Positions 1-8,757 of a stretch of 64,000 nt of DNA are shown in pieces. A program made the position numbers and the translations under genes. The notes below the pieces were generated by a model. That model ran no database searches. It had not been told where the DNA came from and was given only the letters and a program-made list of their open reading frames with translations. The DNA comes from Candidatus Kinetoplastibacterium galatii TCC219 (lineage in GTDB: Bacteria > Pseudomonadota > Gammaproteobacteria > Burkholderiales > Burkholderiaceae_B), in the NCBI RefSeq assembly GCF_000340905.1, contig NC_020284.1:496001-560000 (forward strand), given 5' to 3'. How positions within the stretch are numbered: the stretch's first letter is position 1; the number at the start of each line of letters is the position of its first letter.

Positions 1-1306
1 ACGGTGTTATCATATGTCCACCGGTTTCAGTTTGCCACCATGTATCAGCAACAGGACAGTTTTCTTTACCAACATTTTTATAATACCACTTCCATGTATC
101 TGGACTAATAGGTTCACCAACGGATCCTATTACACGTAAACTACTAAGGTCGAAATTATCTGGATGTACACTTGGATCAATGCATGATGATTTTATCAAA
201 GAACGTATAGCAGTAGGAGCAGTATAAAAAATACTTACTTTGTGATTCTCAATCATTTTCCAGAATCTATCAGAATTAGGATAAGTTGGTATTCCTTCAA
301 AAATTACTTGAGTTAACCCTAAAGATAAAGGACCATAAGCAATATAAGTATGTCCAGTTATCCAACCTACATCAGCGGTACACCAGAAAATATCATCGTC
401 ACGAGTATCAAATGTCCATTGCATTGTCATTTTAGACCATAATAAATATCCTGCAGATGAGTGTTGTATACCTTTAGGTTTTCCAGTTGATCCTGATGTG
501 TATAAAACAAATAAAGGATGCTCTGCATCGACAAACACAGGTGCACAATAATCTAATTGATTATTCTCTAAATCATCCATCCATAAATCACGATCATCTA
601 ACCAGTTAATGCTACTACCGGTTCTTTTATAGACAATAACATTTGTTATGCTGTCACAGTTTCCTAAGCTAATAGCATCATCAACAGCTGATTTTAATGG
701 TATCTGTTTTCCTCCCCTTTTTTGGTAATCGGATGTGATAATTAAAGACGCTCCAATATCCAATATGCGCTCATGCAAACTTTTAGACGAAAATCCACCA
801 AAAACTACAGAATGAATAATTCCAAGCCTAGCACATGCATGCATAGCTACTATTACTTCAATAGACATTGGCATGTATATTATGCATCTATCTCCAATTT
901 TATATCCTAAATTCTTTAGCCCATTGGCAAACTTACAAACTCTTACAAACAAATCTTTATAAGTTATTTTTGAGACATCACCATCATCAGATTCAAATAT
1001 AATAGCATTCTTATTTGAATTTCCATTTGTTAAATGAATATCCAAACAGTTAACAGTTACATTCATTGATCCATCTATAAACCATTTATAGTGTGGTTTA
1101 TTAGAATCATCTAATACTTTACTAAAGGTCTTAGACCAGGATAAGAGCTTAGTAGCATATCCCCCCCAAAACTCCTCGAAATTATTCTCGGCTTCTAAAC
1201 ATAATTTCTTGTAAGAGTCATAACTAGGAATCGAGTCTCCTGACACATTATAATTTATATTTGATACCTTATTATCTGTCAAGAATGACTGGATCGCATT
1301 AGGCAT
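1..1306 (-). CDS. acs: Acetyl-CoA synthetase (acetate-CoA ligase), 3' part outside window
   Basis: The minus-strand frame opens at an ATG at 1306 and runs off the window start without a stop, giving about 435 residues of an enzyme that is usually near 650. It activates acetate to acetyl-CoA through acetyl-AMP in the cytoplasm. Visible family signatures are the N-terminal run ending in WFIDGSMNV, the adenylation P-loop [11 protein letters not shown], a [14 protein letters not shown] segment and the WWQTETGG motif close to the window edge. The missing C-terminal third would carry the lysine that is acetylated in this family. A CGGAGA ribosome-binding site lies about 9 nt before the ATG. The GlcG-like gene upstream is on the same strand, 59 bp away, so the two may share a transcript. 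Nothing in the visible part suggests decay. Confidence 0.96.
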   Translation of the reverse strand, partial: MPNAIQSFLTDNKVSNINYNVSGDSIPSYDSYKKLCLEAENNFEEFWGGYATKLLSWSKTFSKVLDDSNKPHYKWFIDGSMNVTVNCLDIHLTNGNSNKNAIIFESDDGDVSKITYKDLFVRVCKFANGLKNLGYKIGDRCIIYMPMSIEVIVAMHACARLGIIHSVVFGGFSSKSLHERILDIGASLIITSDYQKRGGKQIPLKSAVDDAISLGNCDSITNVIVYKRTGSSINWLDDRDLWMDDLENNQLDYCAPVFVDAEHPLFVLYTSGSTGKPKGIQHSSAGYLLWSKMTMQWTFDTRDDDIFWCTADVGWITGHTYIAYGPLSLGLTQVIFEGIPTYPNSDRFWKMIENHKVSIFYTAPTAIRSLIKSSCIDPSVHPDNFDLSSLRVIGSVGEPISPDTWKWYYKNVGKENCPVADTWWQTETGGHMITP

Positions 1307-1365
1307 AATGCTATCTCCGATTAATTATTTTTTAGATTTTTGTAAATACTGATTTTTACTATTCA

Positions 1366-1776
1366 CTATATTAATGTTAGTGCAGATATACCTGCCTTAG
1401 CTACATCAGCATCTTCGTTTGATTTTGCCCCTGATACACCAATAGCACCAACAATATTATTTTCTATAATAATTGGGACCCCCCCTTCCAACATTCCTTC
1501 CAGCATTGGGGCTGATAAAAATGAATAGCGCCCAGAGTTTATGATTTCTTCATATACTAACGATTCTCTTCTACCCAAAGCTGAAGTTTTTGCTTTAGCT
1601 AATGATATATGTGATGATATTGCTGGTGCACCGTCAAGACGTAGCATTCCTAGCAAATGTCCACCATCATCTACCACTGATATTGATACACTCAATTTTT
1701 TATCTAAAGAATAGGCCTCAGATGATTTTATTATAAGTTTTACATCTTCTGTTGTAAGAAAGTATTTGGTCTTCAT
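1366..1776 (-). CDS. GlcG/HbpS family protein (DUF336), function uncertain
   Basis: This is a 136-residue protein with the GlcG/HbpS (DUF336) pattern: an SVVDDGGHLLG segment, then LDGAP, a Lys/Ala-rich helix, and a C-terminal GGVPI then GAIGVSGA motif. Family members include haem- or corrinoid-binding HbpS and the uncharacterised GlcG of glycolate operons. No enzyme activity can be assigned from sequence. The frame is open upstream to an ATG at 1797, but AAGGAG sits 5 nt before the ATG at 1776, so the protein most likely begins MKTKYFL. There is no signal peptide. It lies directly upstream of acs on the same strand, and I see no glycolate genes nearby. Confidence 0.8.
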   Translation of the reverse strand: MKTKYFLTTEDVKLIIKSSEAYSLDKKLSVSISVVDDGGHLLGMLRLDGAPAISSHISLAKAKTSALGRRESLVYEEIINSGRYSFLSAPMLEGMLEGGVPIIIENNIVGAIGVSGAKSNEDADVAKAGISALTLI

Positions 1777-1836
1777 AATAACTCCTTTATAAAACATAAC
1801 TCAAACATTAAGTTAAAGCATTAACAATATAAACAT

Positions 1837-1853
1837 TCTAATCTATGATTAGA
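1837..1853. repeat. Short perfect inverted repeat between divergent genes
   Basis: A 7-bp inverted repeat with a 3-nt spacer (TCTAATC-TAT-GATTAGA) lies in the 175-bp space between the divergent GlcG-like gene and the NlpC/P60 gene. It could be an operator or a chance palindrome in AT-rich DNA. No T-tract follows on either strand, so a terminator is unlikely. Confidence 0.35.
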
Positions 1854-1951
1854 TATAAAAAATAGTACACTTGCAACACGCTAATATTAACTTAAATAAA
1901 AAATGAGACAATTAATCTATATAAAGAGTCTACTATACTTGATCTATTAAT

Positions 1952-2563
1952 ATGAAAAATATAGAAATAAATAATAATCTAAAATTAGATATAAAAATAG
2001 CAAAACTTATCTTAAATATTCTTTCGACTATAGCAATAGTTTTTTTATTATCTATAGTTACTGGATGCTCCACATTAGATGGGCGAAATAAAACGAAGCA
2101 GTATTATAATAGAATACTAGACCAGAAAGAGTTACATTCTACCGTAAAAAATAGCCTTAAAAAATCTATCATTAAAAATAAAATAAAAAAACTCTATTCA
2201 TTTGTCAATGAGGCATTAAATAATTTAGGTAAGCCTTATAATTTTGGAGGAAAAAATCCACGAGATGGGTTTGACTGTAGTGGCCTGATTCATTATTGTG
2301 CAAAAAAAGCATTAAACATAAATTTGCCAAGAACATCTAAAAAAATAGCAGCAATGAGTACACCGGTAAATAGAAAAAAATTGCAAACGGGTGATCTGCT
2401 ATTTTTTAATATAAATAGGAACAGATATTCACACGTAGGTATATACTTATGTGATGATTTTTTCATACACTCACCTGGAACAGGGAAACATGTGGAGATA
2501 AGTAGCCTAAAAAAAATATATTGGTCTAAAAAATTTATAGCAGCACATAGGATTATAAAATAA
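1952..2563 (+). CDS. NlpC/P60 family peptidoglycan endopeptidase, probable lipoprotein
   Basis: This 203-residue protein has a hydrophobic segment at about 18-38 ending in VTG followed by Cys39, which fits a lipobox. It is therefore probably lipid-anchored after signal peptidase II cleavage. After a Lys-rich linker, the NlpC/P60 domain (about 80-200) shows the catalytic cysteine in FDCSG (Cys109), the histidine in YSHVG (His161) and a third polar residue candidate in FIHSP (His173). Homologues of the Spr/MepS and NlpC type cut peptide cross-links in peptidoglycan. The roughly 17 residues before the hydrophobic segment are unusually long for a lipoprotein signal, so an internal start is possible, but no other ATG precedes the segment. 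It converges on lptF, with 3 bp between the stops. Confidence 0.85.
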   Translation: MKNIEINNNLKLDIKIAKLILNILSTIAIVFLLSIVTGCSTLDGRNKTKQYYNRILDQKELHSTVKNSLKKSIIKNKIKKLYSFVNEALNNLGKPYNFGGKNPRDGFDCSGLIHYCAKKALNINLPRTSKKIAAMSTPVNRKKLQTGDLLFFNINRNRYSHVGIYLCDDFFIHSPGTGKHVEISSLKKIYWSKKFIAAHRIIK

Positions 2564-2566
2564 TAC

Positions 2567-3679
2567 CTATAAAAAATTTGTACTTCTCCTAATATATGAA
2601 TTTAAGTCTAATATCTGAGTCATTAGAAATAAGTTGACTAACATAACTAATATATGAGGAATAAATAAACCAGAATATAAACTAATATTTTGAGAAATAA
2701 TCCAGGTACGCACTAAGTTTGTCAAACTTATGTATAACAAACATATTAATAATGATGGAAATAATTTTATAAAACTTTCTTTTCTAGAATTTAAAACACC
2801 TAACGGTACAGCTAAAAAGGCTAGGTTTAGGGATAACATGAAGTAGGATAATCTCCAAGCTATATGAGCCATAGATTCTAAACTATTATTACCAATCAAA
2901 TCTACTAAAGAACTACATTTTAATGACTTGGTTTTGCTATTTTTTAACGTAAATTCATTATTAAAATTTATCACATAATTATCGAAATGATACAAGAGAG
3001 AATTTAGTCCTGATGTATTAGAAATTGGTATATCAAAGCGGTCAGCATCATACATAGAAATAAAACTATTATTTCCTTTATTAATTACAAAACTCACTTC
3101 TTTCGCAACTATTATTGAAAGAAAACCATCTTCTATAATTTTATTAATAAATACATTGCTAAAAGACAAGCTATCTCCATTGCACTTTTCAGCAAAAAAA
3201 ATAGAATTATTATCTCTAAATTCTATAAATCTACCTGAAGCCTTTTTATATACATTTTCTTTATTTTCTTGTGAATAGTTGTCACTTATTGTATCAATTT
3301 CACGGTAGGCCAATGGAGATATAAATAATGATAAAATTAGAACAACTATGGATATTGGAATTGATATTTTGATTACAGGATTAAACCAATTCTTTAAAGA
3401 TAATCCACTAGAGAGCCATACAATCATTTCATTATCTGTACTACTGCGTATTACAGTAAGAAGAACAGCAATAAACATCGCAACCTGTATAATAATAGGA
3501 GATGCTGTTATTAAAGATAGTGATGATATACTGCAAATTACTTTTAAAGATAGTACTTGAAAATGAGTAATTAAACGGATAATCAAAAAACCTATCCAGA
3601 TTAGGGATAGTACTAAAAATAACTTAAAAAAACGATTAATGATTTCATTAGTTGTAAAACGGTTAAATATTGAAGTCAT
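2567..3679 (-). CDS. lptF: LPS export ABC transporter permease LptF
   Basis: A 370-residue YjgP/YjgQ family permease. It has three N-terminal membrane helices (about 14-35, 50-77, 100-122), a long periplasmic stretch of about 150 residues expected to form the jellyroll domain, and three C-terminal helices (about 275-300, 308-325, 335-352). Its conserved role is to extract lipopolysaccharide from the inner membrane together with LptG and the LptB ATPase. LptF rather than LptG is favoured because it is divergent from pepA, as in enterobacteria. A TTG lies immediately before the ATG at 3679; the ATG is the simpler start. No lptG follows, because the downstream neighbour is the convergent NlpC/P60 gene, so the partner must be elsewhere or missing. 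Confidence 0.88.
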   Translation of the reverse strand: MTSIFNRFTTNEIINRFFKLFLVLSLIWIGFLIIRLITHFQVLSLKVICSISSLSLITASPIIIQVAMFIAVLLTVIRSSTDNEMIVWLSSGLSLKNWFNPVIKISIPISIVVLILSLFISPLAYREIDTISDNYSQENKENVYKKASGRFIEFRDNNSIFFAEKCNGDSLSFSNVFINKIIEDGFLSIIVAKEVSFVINKGNNSFISMYDADRFDIPISNTSGLNSLLYHFDNYVINFNNEFTLKNSKTKSLKCSSLVDLIGNNSLESMAHIAWRLSYFMLSLNLAFLAVPLGVLNSRKESFIKLFPSLLICLLYISLTNLVRTWIISQNISLYSGLFIPHILVMLVNLFLMTQILDLNSYIRRSTNFL

Positions 3680-3718
3680 CAAAGTAGTTAAACAAAATAT
3701 TATAGGGGTGAATACTAC

Positions 3719-5215
3719 ATGGAAATTATCATATCAAACAATATCAATAAAATACATGAAATAAAAACGGAAGCTTTAGGTATTGGTGTATTCTCTGATG
3801 AAGATTTAACAAGCATGCCAGAAATAATTAGAAATATAGACAATAATATTGTAATAGAAATTATAAAAAATGATTTTCAAGCAGATATAGGGAAGAATAT
3901 AGTTCTATATAATTTAAATAATAAGCTGGTAAAACGAATAATTCTAGTAGGGTTAGGAGAAAAATCAAAGTTTGATATCGATAATTATACGATAGCAGAA
4001 GAATCATTAGCAAAAACATGTATTTCTAATAATATTAAAGAATACTGCTCTGCATTAATAACTCGTCTATCTGTAAGTGATAAAGCAATAGCCGCAAGGA
4101 ATTCTGTTATATCGATTAAAAACACAACGTATAGATACATGGATGAAATAAATCTTTGTAATAAAAAAATTGAAAAAATAACTAATTTCAATATTATAAC
4201 GAATAAACATGATCAAAAAGAAATAAAAAACGGAGCCTATGAAGGGCAATGTATAGCAGATGGAATCTTGCTTTCCAGGAAACTTTCTGATTTGCCTAGC
4301 AATATATGTACACCATCTTTTCTAGCAGAAACAGCTAAAAAATTAGCTGACGAATTTGAATCTATTACCGTAAACATAATGGATCATGATCAGGTATGTG
4401 AGCTAGGAATGGGAGCATTTACATCTGTAGCTAAAGGATCGAAAGAACCATTAAAATTTATAGAGATCCAATACAATAGTGGTAAAAAAAATAGCAAACC
4501 TGCTCCTATAGTACTAATAGGGAAAGGAATTACATTTGATTCTGGTGGAATATCATTGAAACCATCTAATTCCATGCATGAAATGAAATACGATATGTGT
4601 GGAGCCTCAAGCGTGCTCGGCGTATTAAGGGCTATTGCAAAATTAAATATAGATCACAATGTGATAGGGCTGATCCCAACTTGTGAAAATATGCCTAGTG
4701 GAAATTCTAACAAACCAGGTGATGTAGTAACAAGCATGTCTGGAAAAACAATAGAGATTATAAACACCGATGCAGAAGGAAGATTAATATTATGTGATGC
4801 ATTAACTTATGCTAAACGATTTAACCCTGATATTGTAATAGACATAGCAACGCTAACTGGAGCATGTGTTGTTGCTCTTGGAAGTATCTATACCGGATTA
4901 TTTTCAAATAATGATGAGTTAGCGGCAAAAATTATAAATGCTGGAGAATCTTCTAGAGATCCAGTTTGGAGAATGCCATTAGATAAGTCTTATTTAGATT
5001 TATTAAAATCAAACTTTGCAGACTTATCAAATACAGGTGGACCATCTGCTGGAGCAATAACAGCTGGTTGCTTTTTATCAGAATTTGCAGAACACTACAA
5101 ATGGGCACATCTTGATATAGCTGGAACAGCATGGAAAAAAAATAACGAAGGGGCTACAGGAAGACCTGTTTCATTAATAACAAAATTCCTTATAGATACT
5201 AATAATGCAAATTAA
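3719..5215 (+). CDS. pepA: Leucyl aminopeptidase (cytosol aminopeptidase, M17)
   Basis: At 498 residues this is full length for M17 leucyl aminopeptidase, a cytoplasmic di-metal enzyme that removes N-terminal residues from peptides. The metal and catalytic residues are visible: Lys269 and Asp274 in GKGITFDSGG, Lys281, Asp292, and the family signature NTDAEGRL at 349-356. In enterobacteria PepA also binds DNA in carAB and cer recombination control; that role cannot be judged here. AGGGG lies about 10 nt before the ATG. The gene is divergent from lptF with only about 39 bp between starts, and its last 11 bases overlap holC, so the two are probably translationally coupled. Confidence 0.97.
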   Translation: MEIIISNNINKIHEIKTEALGIGVFSDEDLTSMPEIIRNIDNNIVIEIIKNDFQADIGKNIVLYNLNNKLVKRIILVGLGEKSKFDIDNYTIAEESLAKTCISNNIKEYCSALITRLSVSDKAIAARNSVISIKNTTYRYMDEINLCNKKIEKITNFNIITNKHDQKEIKNGAYEGQCIADGILLSRKLSDLPSNICTPSFLAETAKKLADEFESITVNIMDHDQVCELGMGAFTSVAKGSKEPLKFIEIQYNSGKKNSKPAPIVLIGKGITFDSGGISLKPSNSMHEMKYDMCGASSVLGVLRAIAKLNIDHNVIGLIPTCENMPSGNSNKPGDVVTSMSGKTIEIINTDAEGRLILCDALTYAKRFNPDIVIDIATLTGACVVALGSIYTGLFSNNDELAAKIINAGESSRDPVWRMPLDKSYLDLLKSNFADLSNTGGPSAGAITAGCFLSEFAEHYKWAHLDIAGTAWKKNNEGATGRPVSLITKFLIDTNNAN

Positions 5216-5651
5216 TTTTATTTTTGGAGTATCCAATAGAATGAATGCAATCTGTCATGTAATCAACAAATACTATCTTTCAAGTAGAAATCTATTAGTG
5301 TATTCTAATGAACATGAAGCATTGTGTAAATTAGATAGCATGCTATGGACTTTCAAAGATGTATCTTTTATACCTCATTCTTTTTATAAGATAGATAATA
5401 ATTGTGAAGAAGAATTTATAATTGTCACTAGTAAAAAAACAAACAACATGAAAAGTAAAGAAATGTTATTAATTAATATGTCAAACATTATTCCTTTATG
5501 TTACAATGATTTCGAGGGTGTTGTGGAAATAGTTTCCGAGAGTGAGCAAGAGCGCTATGAAGCTCGGTCTAGATGGCGTATCTATAAAAATGATGGTCAT
5601 TTGTTGACTGGTTGTCATTTTAATGATTTTGACTCTCCTAAAGAGAAGTAG
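5205..5651 (+). CDS. holC: DNA polymerase III subunit chi
   Basis: A 148-residue protein matching the chi subunit of the clamp-loader complex, which links the polymerase III holoenzyme to single-strand binding protein. Supporting features are the short alpha/beta N-terminus, the LDSMLWTF segment followed by FIPHSF, and the conserved C-terminal RSRWRIYKNDG stretch. The pepA-holC order is widespread in proteobacteria, and the start codon sits inside the last codons of pepA. The usual enterobacterial downstream gene valS does not follow; a non-coding stretch and a membrane protein gene come next. Confidence 0.88.
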   Translation: MQINFIFGVSNRMNAICHVINKYYLSSRNLLVYSNEHEALCKLDSMLWTFKDVSFIPHSFYKIDNNCEEEFIIVTSKKTNNMKSKEMLLINMSNIIPLCYNDFEGVVEIVSESEQERYEARSRWRIYKNDGHLLTGCHFNDFDSPKEK

Positions 5652-5717
5652 TTGAATAATGAAACCAGTAATGGCGTTTGTGTTTGATGATTACTATAGC
5701 CTTCTAATATTTACTTA

Positions 5718-5743
5718 AAGTATTAATTTGAAGTATTAATTTG
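5718..5743. repeat. Exact tandem duplication of a 13-mer
   Basis: The 13-mer AAGTATTAATTTG occurs twice back to back (5718-5730 and 5731-5743) in the spacer before the Bax-inhibitor-1 family gene. It ends just upstream of a candidate promoter. It may be a slippage product or a doubled binding site. Confidence 0.6.
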
Positions 5744-5744
5744 G

Positions 5745-5772
5745 TTTGCTTTTATGTTTTAAACAATATAAT
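5745..5772 (+). promoter_or_regulatory. Candidate sigma-70 promoter of the Bax-inhibitor-1 family gene
   Basis: A perfect -10 hexamer TATAAT (5767-5772) lies 16 bp downstream of a weak -35 TTTGCT (5745-5750). The implied leader to the ATG at 5817 is about 38 nt. The -35 is poor and the region is AT-rich, so this is only a candidate. Confidence 0.35.
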
Positions 5773-5816
5773 CCTCAATGTAAAATATGTTAACTAATAA
5801 TAACTAGAGGTTAAAA

Positions 5817-6527
5817 ATGAACAATTACCGATCATCTCAATTTAGAGCGAATAGTGTTGTTATAGACCAGAATGGTGAAATTATACGCAATAATGTCTTG
5901 CGTAATACATACTGGTTGCTAGCTGTATCTTTGATACCAACTGTATTAGGAGCTATCATAGGTATGGTATCTGGAATAAATTATGGCATGTTGTCAAATC
6001 CAGGTGTATCAACAATAGTATTTTTTGTTGGCGCTTTTACCTTAATGTCTTGCATAGAAAAAAATAAAAACAATGTTTTTGGTGTGTTTTTTTTGTTAGC
6101 GTTTACTTTTTTTATGGGTATAATGCTTTCTCGTTTATTGGGGATAATAATAGGAATGCACAACGGTTCTAAAATAATAGCTATTTCTTTTGGAGGAACA
6201 GCTATAATATTTAGCATCATGAATTTTTTAGCAAATACTACAAAGAGTGATTTATCTAATTTTACTAAATGGGTTTCTATAGGGACAGTAGTAATATTAT
6301 TAGCAGCAATAGCCAATATGTTTATGCAAATTAGTGCACTTACTTTAACTATTTCTATGATTTCAGTTGTAATATTCTCATCTTTTATTCTAATTGATAT
6401 TCAAAGAGTTGTTAATAATGGAGAAACCAATTACATATCCGCAACCTTGGCAATATATTTAGATATATATAATGTTTTTAGCAACCTGTTGATAATTATA
6501 GGATTTATGAATAACAACAGAGAATAA
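5817..6527 (+). CDS. Bax inhibitor-1/YccA family integral membrane protein
   Basis: A 236-residue protein with a short charged N-terminus followed by seven predicted membrane segments and a C-terminal pattern (LDIYNVFSNLL then a short polar tail) typical of the Bax inhibitor-1/YccA/YbhL family. Members are inner-membrane proteins; some act as pH-sensitive calcium leak channels, and E. coli YccA modulates FtsH. No specific substrate can be assigned here. The start is supported by a purine-rich AGAGG about 6 nt upstream. The gene converges on recO with 5 bp between the stops. Confidence 0.85.
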   Translation: MNNYRSSQFRANSVVIDQNGEIIRNNVLRNTYWLLAVSLIPTVLGAIIGMVSGINYGMLSNPGVSTIVFFVGAFTLMSCIEKNKNNVFGVFFLLAFTFFMGIMLSRLLGIIIGMHNGSKIIAISFGGTAIIFSIMNFLANTTKSDLSNFTKWVSIGTVVILLAAIANMFMQISALTLTISMISVVIFSSFILIDIQRVVNNGETNYISATLAIYLDIYNVFSNLLIIIGFMNNNRE

Positions 6528-6532
6528 TTCAA

Positions 6533-7126
6533 TCAATTTAAATGGAGATTAAGTAGAATTTTCTTTGTTAGTAGCTCCCTGCCCCCTAACATAGTCTCCA
6601 TTCTTTTTCGTAAGTGTAAACGTAAAATAGGCTCTAAGTTCTGATCATTAAAATCAGGTTCGTTTTTGTCAATTCCATAACCTGTTTCTTTTAACAAAAT
6701 CCATTCAAATTTTCTTAAAACACTAGCTTTATTATTAGACCTGTTACACAAACATTTCAAGGATTTGTTATATTCATCAAATAATACAGGATGAGCATCT
6801 TCCCCAGCTAAAGAATATAAAATTAATTCATTCATATACCAGGCAGACATTAAAGAATCACTAGGCAATAGTAAAATATTTCCTAAATCGGCTCTTGCTA
6901 GTGTTTTAACATCAGAATTATTATTACTCCATGCTAATAATAAATTCTGAAAAGATAATAAAACTGGTCTTAGTTGAGAATATTGGCGTTTAGCACCCTT
7001 TGCAACAATAGAAACACAACCATAGTTACGAGAGAATATTTTTATAATTAATGAAGTCTCTCTCCATGGAATACTGTGCAGAATGTAACATTCATCCTCT
7101 ATGTAACTAGATTTAGATCTACTCAT
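6533..7126 (-). CDS. recO: DNA repair protein RecO (short form)
   Basis: A 197-residue RecO homologue, shorter than the roughly 240 residues of E. coli RecO. RecO loads RecA onto SSB-coated DNA together with RecR in gap repair. The N-terminal OB-fold region (about 8-80) is recognisable from YILHSIPWRETS, then VAKGAKR and a SFQNL-LAW stretch, followed by a helical part with WYMNELILYSLAGED. The C-terminus ends with LRKRMETMLGGRELLTKK, resembling the usual RecO end, so the shortening is internal rather than a late stop. The start overlaps era by 8 bases, as in the ancestral rnc-era-recO operon. The usual downstream pdxJ-acpS pair is absent. Confidence 0.88.
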   Translation of the reverse strand: MSRSKSSYIEDECYILHSIPWRETSLIIKIFSRNYGCVSIVAKGAKRQYSQLRPVLLSFQNLLLAWSNNNSDVKTLARADLGNILLLPSDSLMSAWYMNELILYSLAGEDAHPVLFDEYNKSLKCLCNRSNNKASVLRKFEWILLKETGYGIDKNEPDFNDQNLEPILRLHLRKRMETMLGGRELLTKKILLNLHLN

Positions 7127-8015
7127 ATCCCATATTTTCCAGATACTCTTTTTTATTAGACCAATTGTTACAAATTTTTATGTATATTTCCAAATAGACC
7201 TTTTTATCTAGTAATTTTACTATATCTTGACGAGATTCTGTTGCAATACGTTTCATATGCAAACCATGTGAACCTAATAATATTGCTCTATGTGTACTAC
7301 GTTCAACAATTATACAAGCATATATATGTACAAAATCTGAATTCTCATCCCATTTTTCTATGATAACAGCACACTTATAAGGCACCTCATCACCAACAAG
7401 CCTAAAAACTTTCTCCCTTATTATTTCAGAAACAAAGAATTTAGTAGGTCTATCAGTGAGAACATCATCATCGAAAATCTTTTCATTTAACGGTAAAAGT
7501 TTAGCAACATTATCTAATAAGGATTCAAGTTGATATTTTTTAGAAGCGCTAATAGGTATGACAGACTTGTAAGGATAGTACTTAGTTATACGATCAATAA
7601 ATGGCAGTAGTAAATTCTTATCTTTCAACAAATCAATTTTATTAATGACAAGCAATACATCTTTAATTTTAGGGATTATCTCTAACAAATTATCATCTTC
7701 ACTTGTCCACTTGCATGCTTCAACAACATGTACTACAACATCAACATCAGCTAAAGCTTTACTAACCAATCTGTTCATCATGCGATTCATAGTGCTGACA
7801 TGTTTTATTTGAAAACCAGGAGTATCTACAAAAACAAATTGTTCATTATCTCTAGTTAGAACCCCATTAATTTTATGACGTGTAGTTTGAGCCTTTTTGG
7901 AAACTATAGAAATCTTTTCTCCTATCAATGCATTATTTAGAGTAGATTTACCTACATTTGGGCAACCAATAATAGCAACAAATCCAGACTTATATTTTTC
8001 TATGGAATTTTTCAT
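7119..8015 (-). CDS. era: Ribosome assembly GTPase Era
   Basis: A 298-residue essential GTPase that binds the 3' end of 16S rRNA and helps mature the 30S subunit. GTPase motifs are intact: G1 GCPNVGKS (17-24), the switch TTRH (44-47), G3 DTPG (64-67), G4 NKID (125-128) and an ISASK G5 further on. A C-terminal KH domain (about 205-290) contains the GSHG loop followed by KRIA. Length and domain order are normal. It lies 14 bp after rnc and overlaps recO by 8 bases, so one transcript is expected. Confidence 0.97.
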   Translation of the reverse strand: MKNSIEKYKSGFVAIIGCPNVGKSTLNNALIGEKISIVSKKAQTTRHKINGVLTRDNEQFVFVDTPGFQIKHVSTMNRMMNRLVSKALADVDVVVHVVEACKWTSEDDNLLEIIPKIKDVLLVINKIDLLKDKNLLLPFIDRITKYYPYKSVIPISASKKYQLESLLDNVAKLLPLNEKIFDDDVLTDRPTKFFVSEIIREKVFRLVGDEVPYKCAVIIEKWDENSDFVHIYACIIVERSTHRAILLGSHGLHMKRIATESRQDIVKLLDKKVYLEIYIKICNNWSNKKEYLENMGYE

Positions 8016-8029
8016 TATGAATTAAAAAA

Positions 8030-8752
8030 CTATGCCTTTATACTTTTATAATTATACAAATTAAAATCTAAATAATTTGAATTCGACGATGTTATTATAT
8101 CTATAGCCATCTTAGCAGCTGATTGTTCAGCAGCTCGACGTGTATCACCTACAGATTTAGTTTTTATATTTAGTTCAGATATAACACATTCAATTTCAAA
8201 TCGTTGGTTATGTGCTGCCCCATTTATATTAACTATTAAATAACGAGGTAAGGATATCTTTCTAGATTGTAATAACTCTTGCAGTAAACTTTTTGCATCT
8301 TTACACATAGTTTTTAGATCTAGATTATTTAATAGTTTAACAAATTGTTTCTCGATAACAATTTTAACCTCATTAAAACTAGAATCTTTAAAGATGGCAC
8401 CAAATATAGCTTCAAGACAATCAGCTAATATTGATGGTCTATTGCAACCTCCACTTTTTAACTCTCCTTCTCCTAATTTCAAGTATCTTGATAAATTCAA
8501 CTCACTAGCTATTGTAGCTAAAGAGTTCTGCTGAACTAGACTTGCCCTTAAACGAGACAACCCTCCCTCATCAACATCTGAATATTTCTCAAATAAAAAA
8601 ATGGTAATTGCAAAATTAAGTACCGAATCGCCAAGGAATTCTAACCTTTCATTATGAGGAGAACCATTACTACGGTGAGTAAGCGCAAGTTCCAATAAAT
8701 TACTGTTTCTAAATTTATATCCTAAACTACGTTCCAATTCAAGAAAAGACAT
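8030..8752 (-). CDS. rnc: Ribonuclease III
   Basis: A 240-residue double-strand-specific endoribonuclease that processes rRNA precursors and structured mRNAs. The signature NERLEFLGDSVL (34-45) supplies acidic residues Glu35, Glu38 and Asp42, and DCLEAIFG supplies Asp110 and Glu113. These match the catalytic acids of the family. A double-stranded RNA-binding domain occupies about 155-225. The gene starts 5 bp after lepB and precedes era by 14 bp. Confidence 0.97.
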   Translation of the reverse strand: MSFLELERSLGYKFRNSNLLELALTHRSNGSPHNERLEFLGDSVLNFAITIFLFEKYSDVDEGGLSRLRASLVQQNSLATIASELNLSRYLKLGEGELKSGGCNRPSILADCLEAIFGAIFKDSSFNEVKIVIEKQFVKLLNNLDLKTMCKDAKSLLQELLQSRKISLPRYLIVNINGAAHNQRFEIECVISELNIKTKSVGDTRRAAEQSAAKMAIDIITSSNSNYLDFNLYNYKSIKA

Positions 8753-8757
8753 AATAA

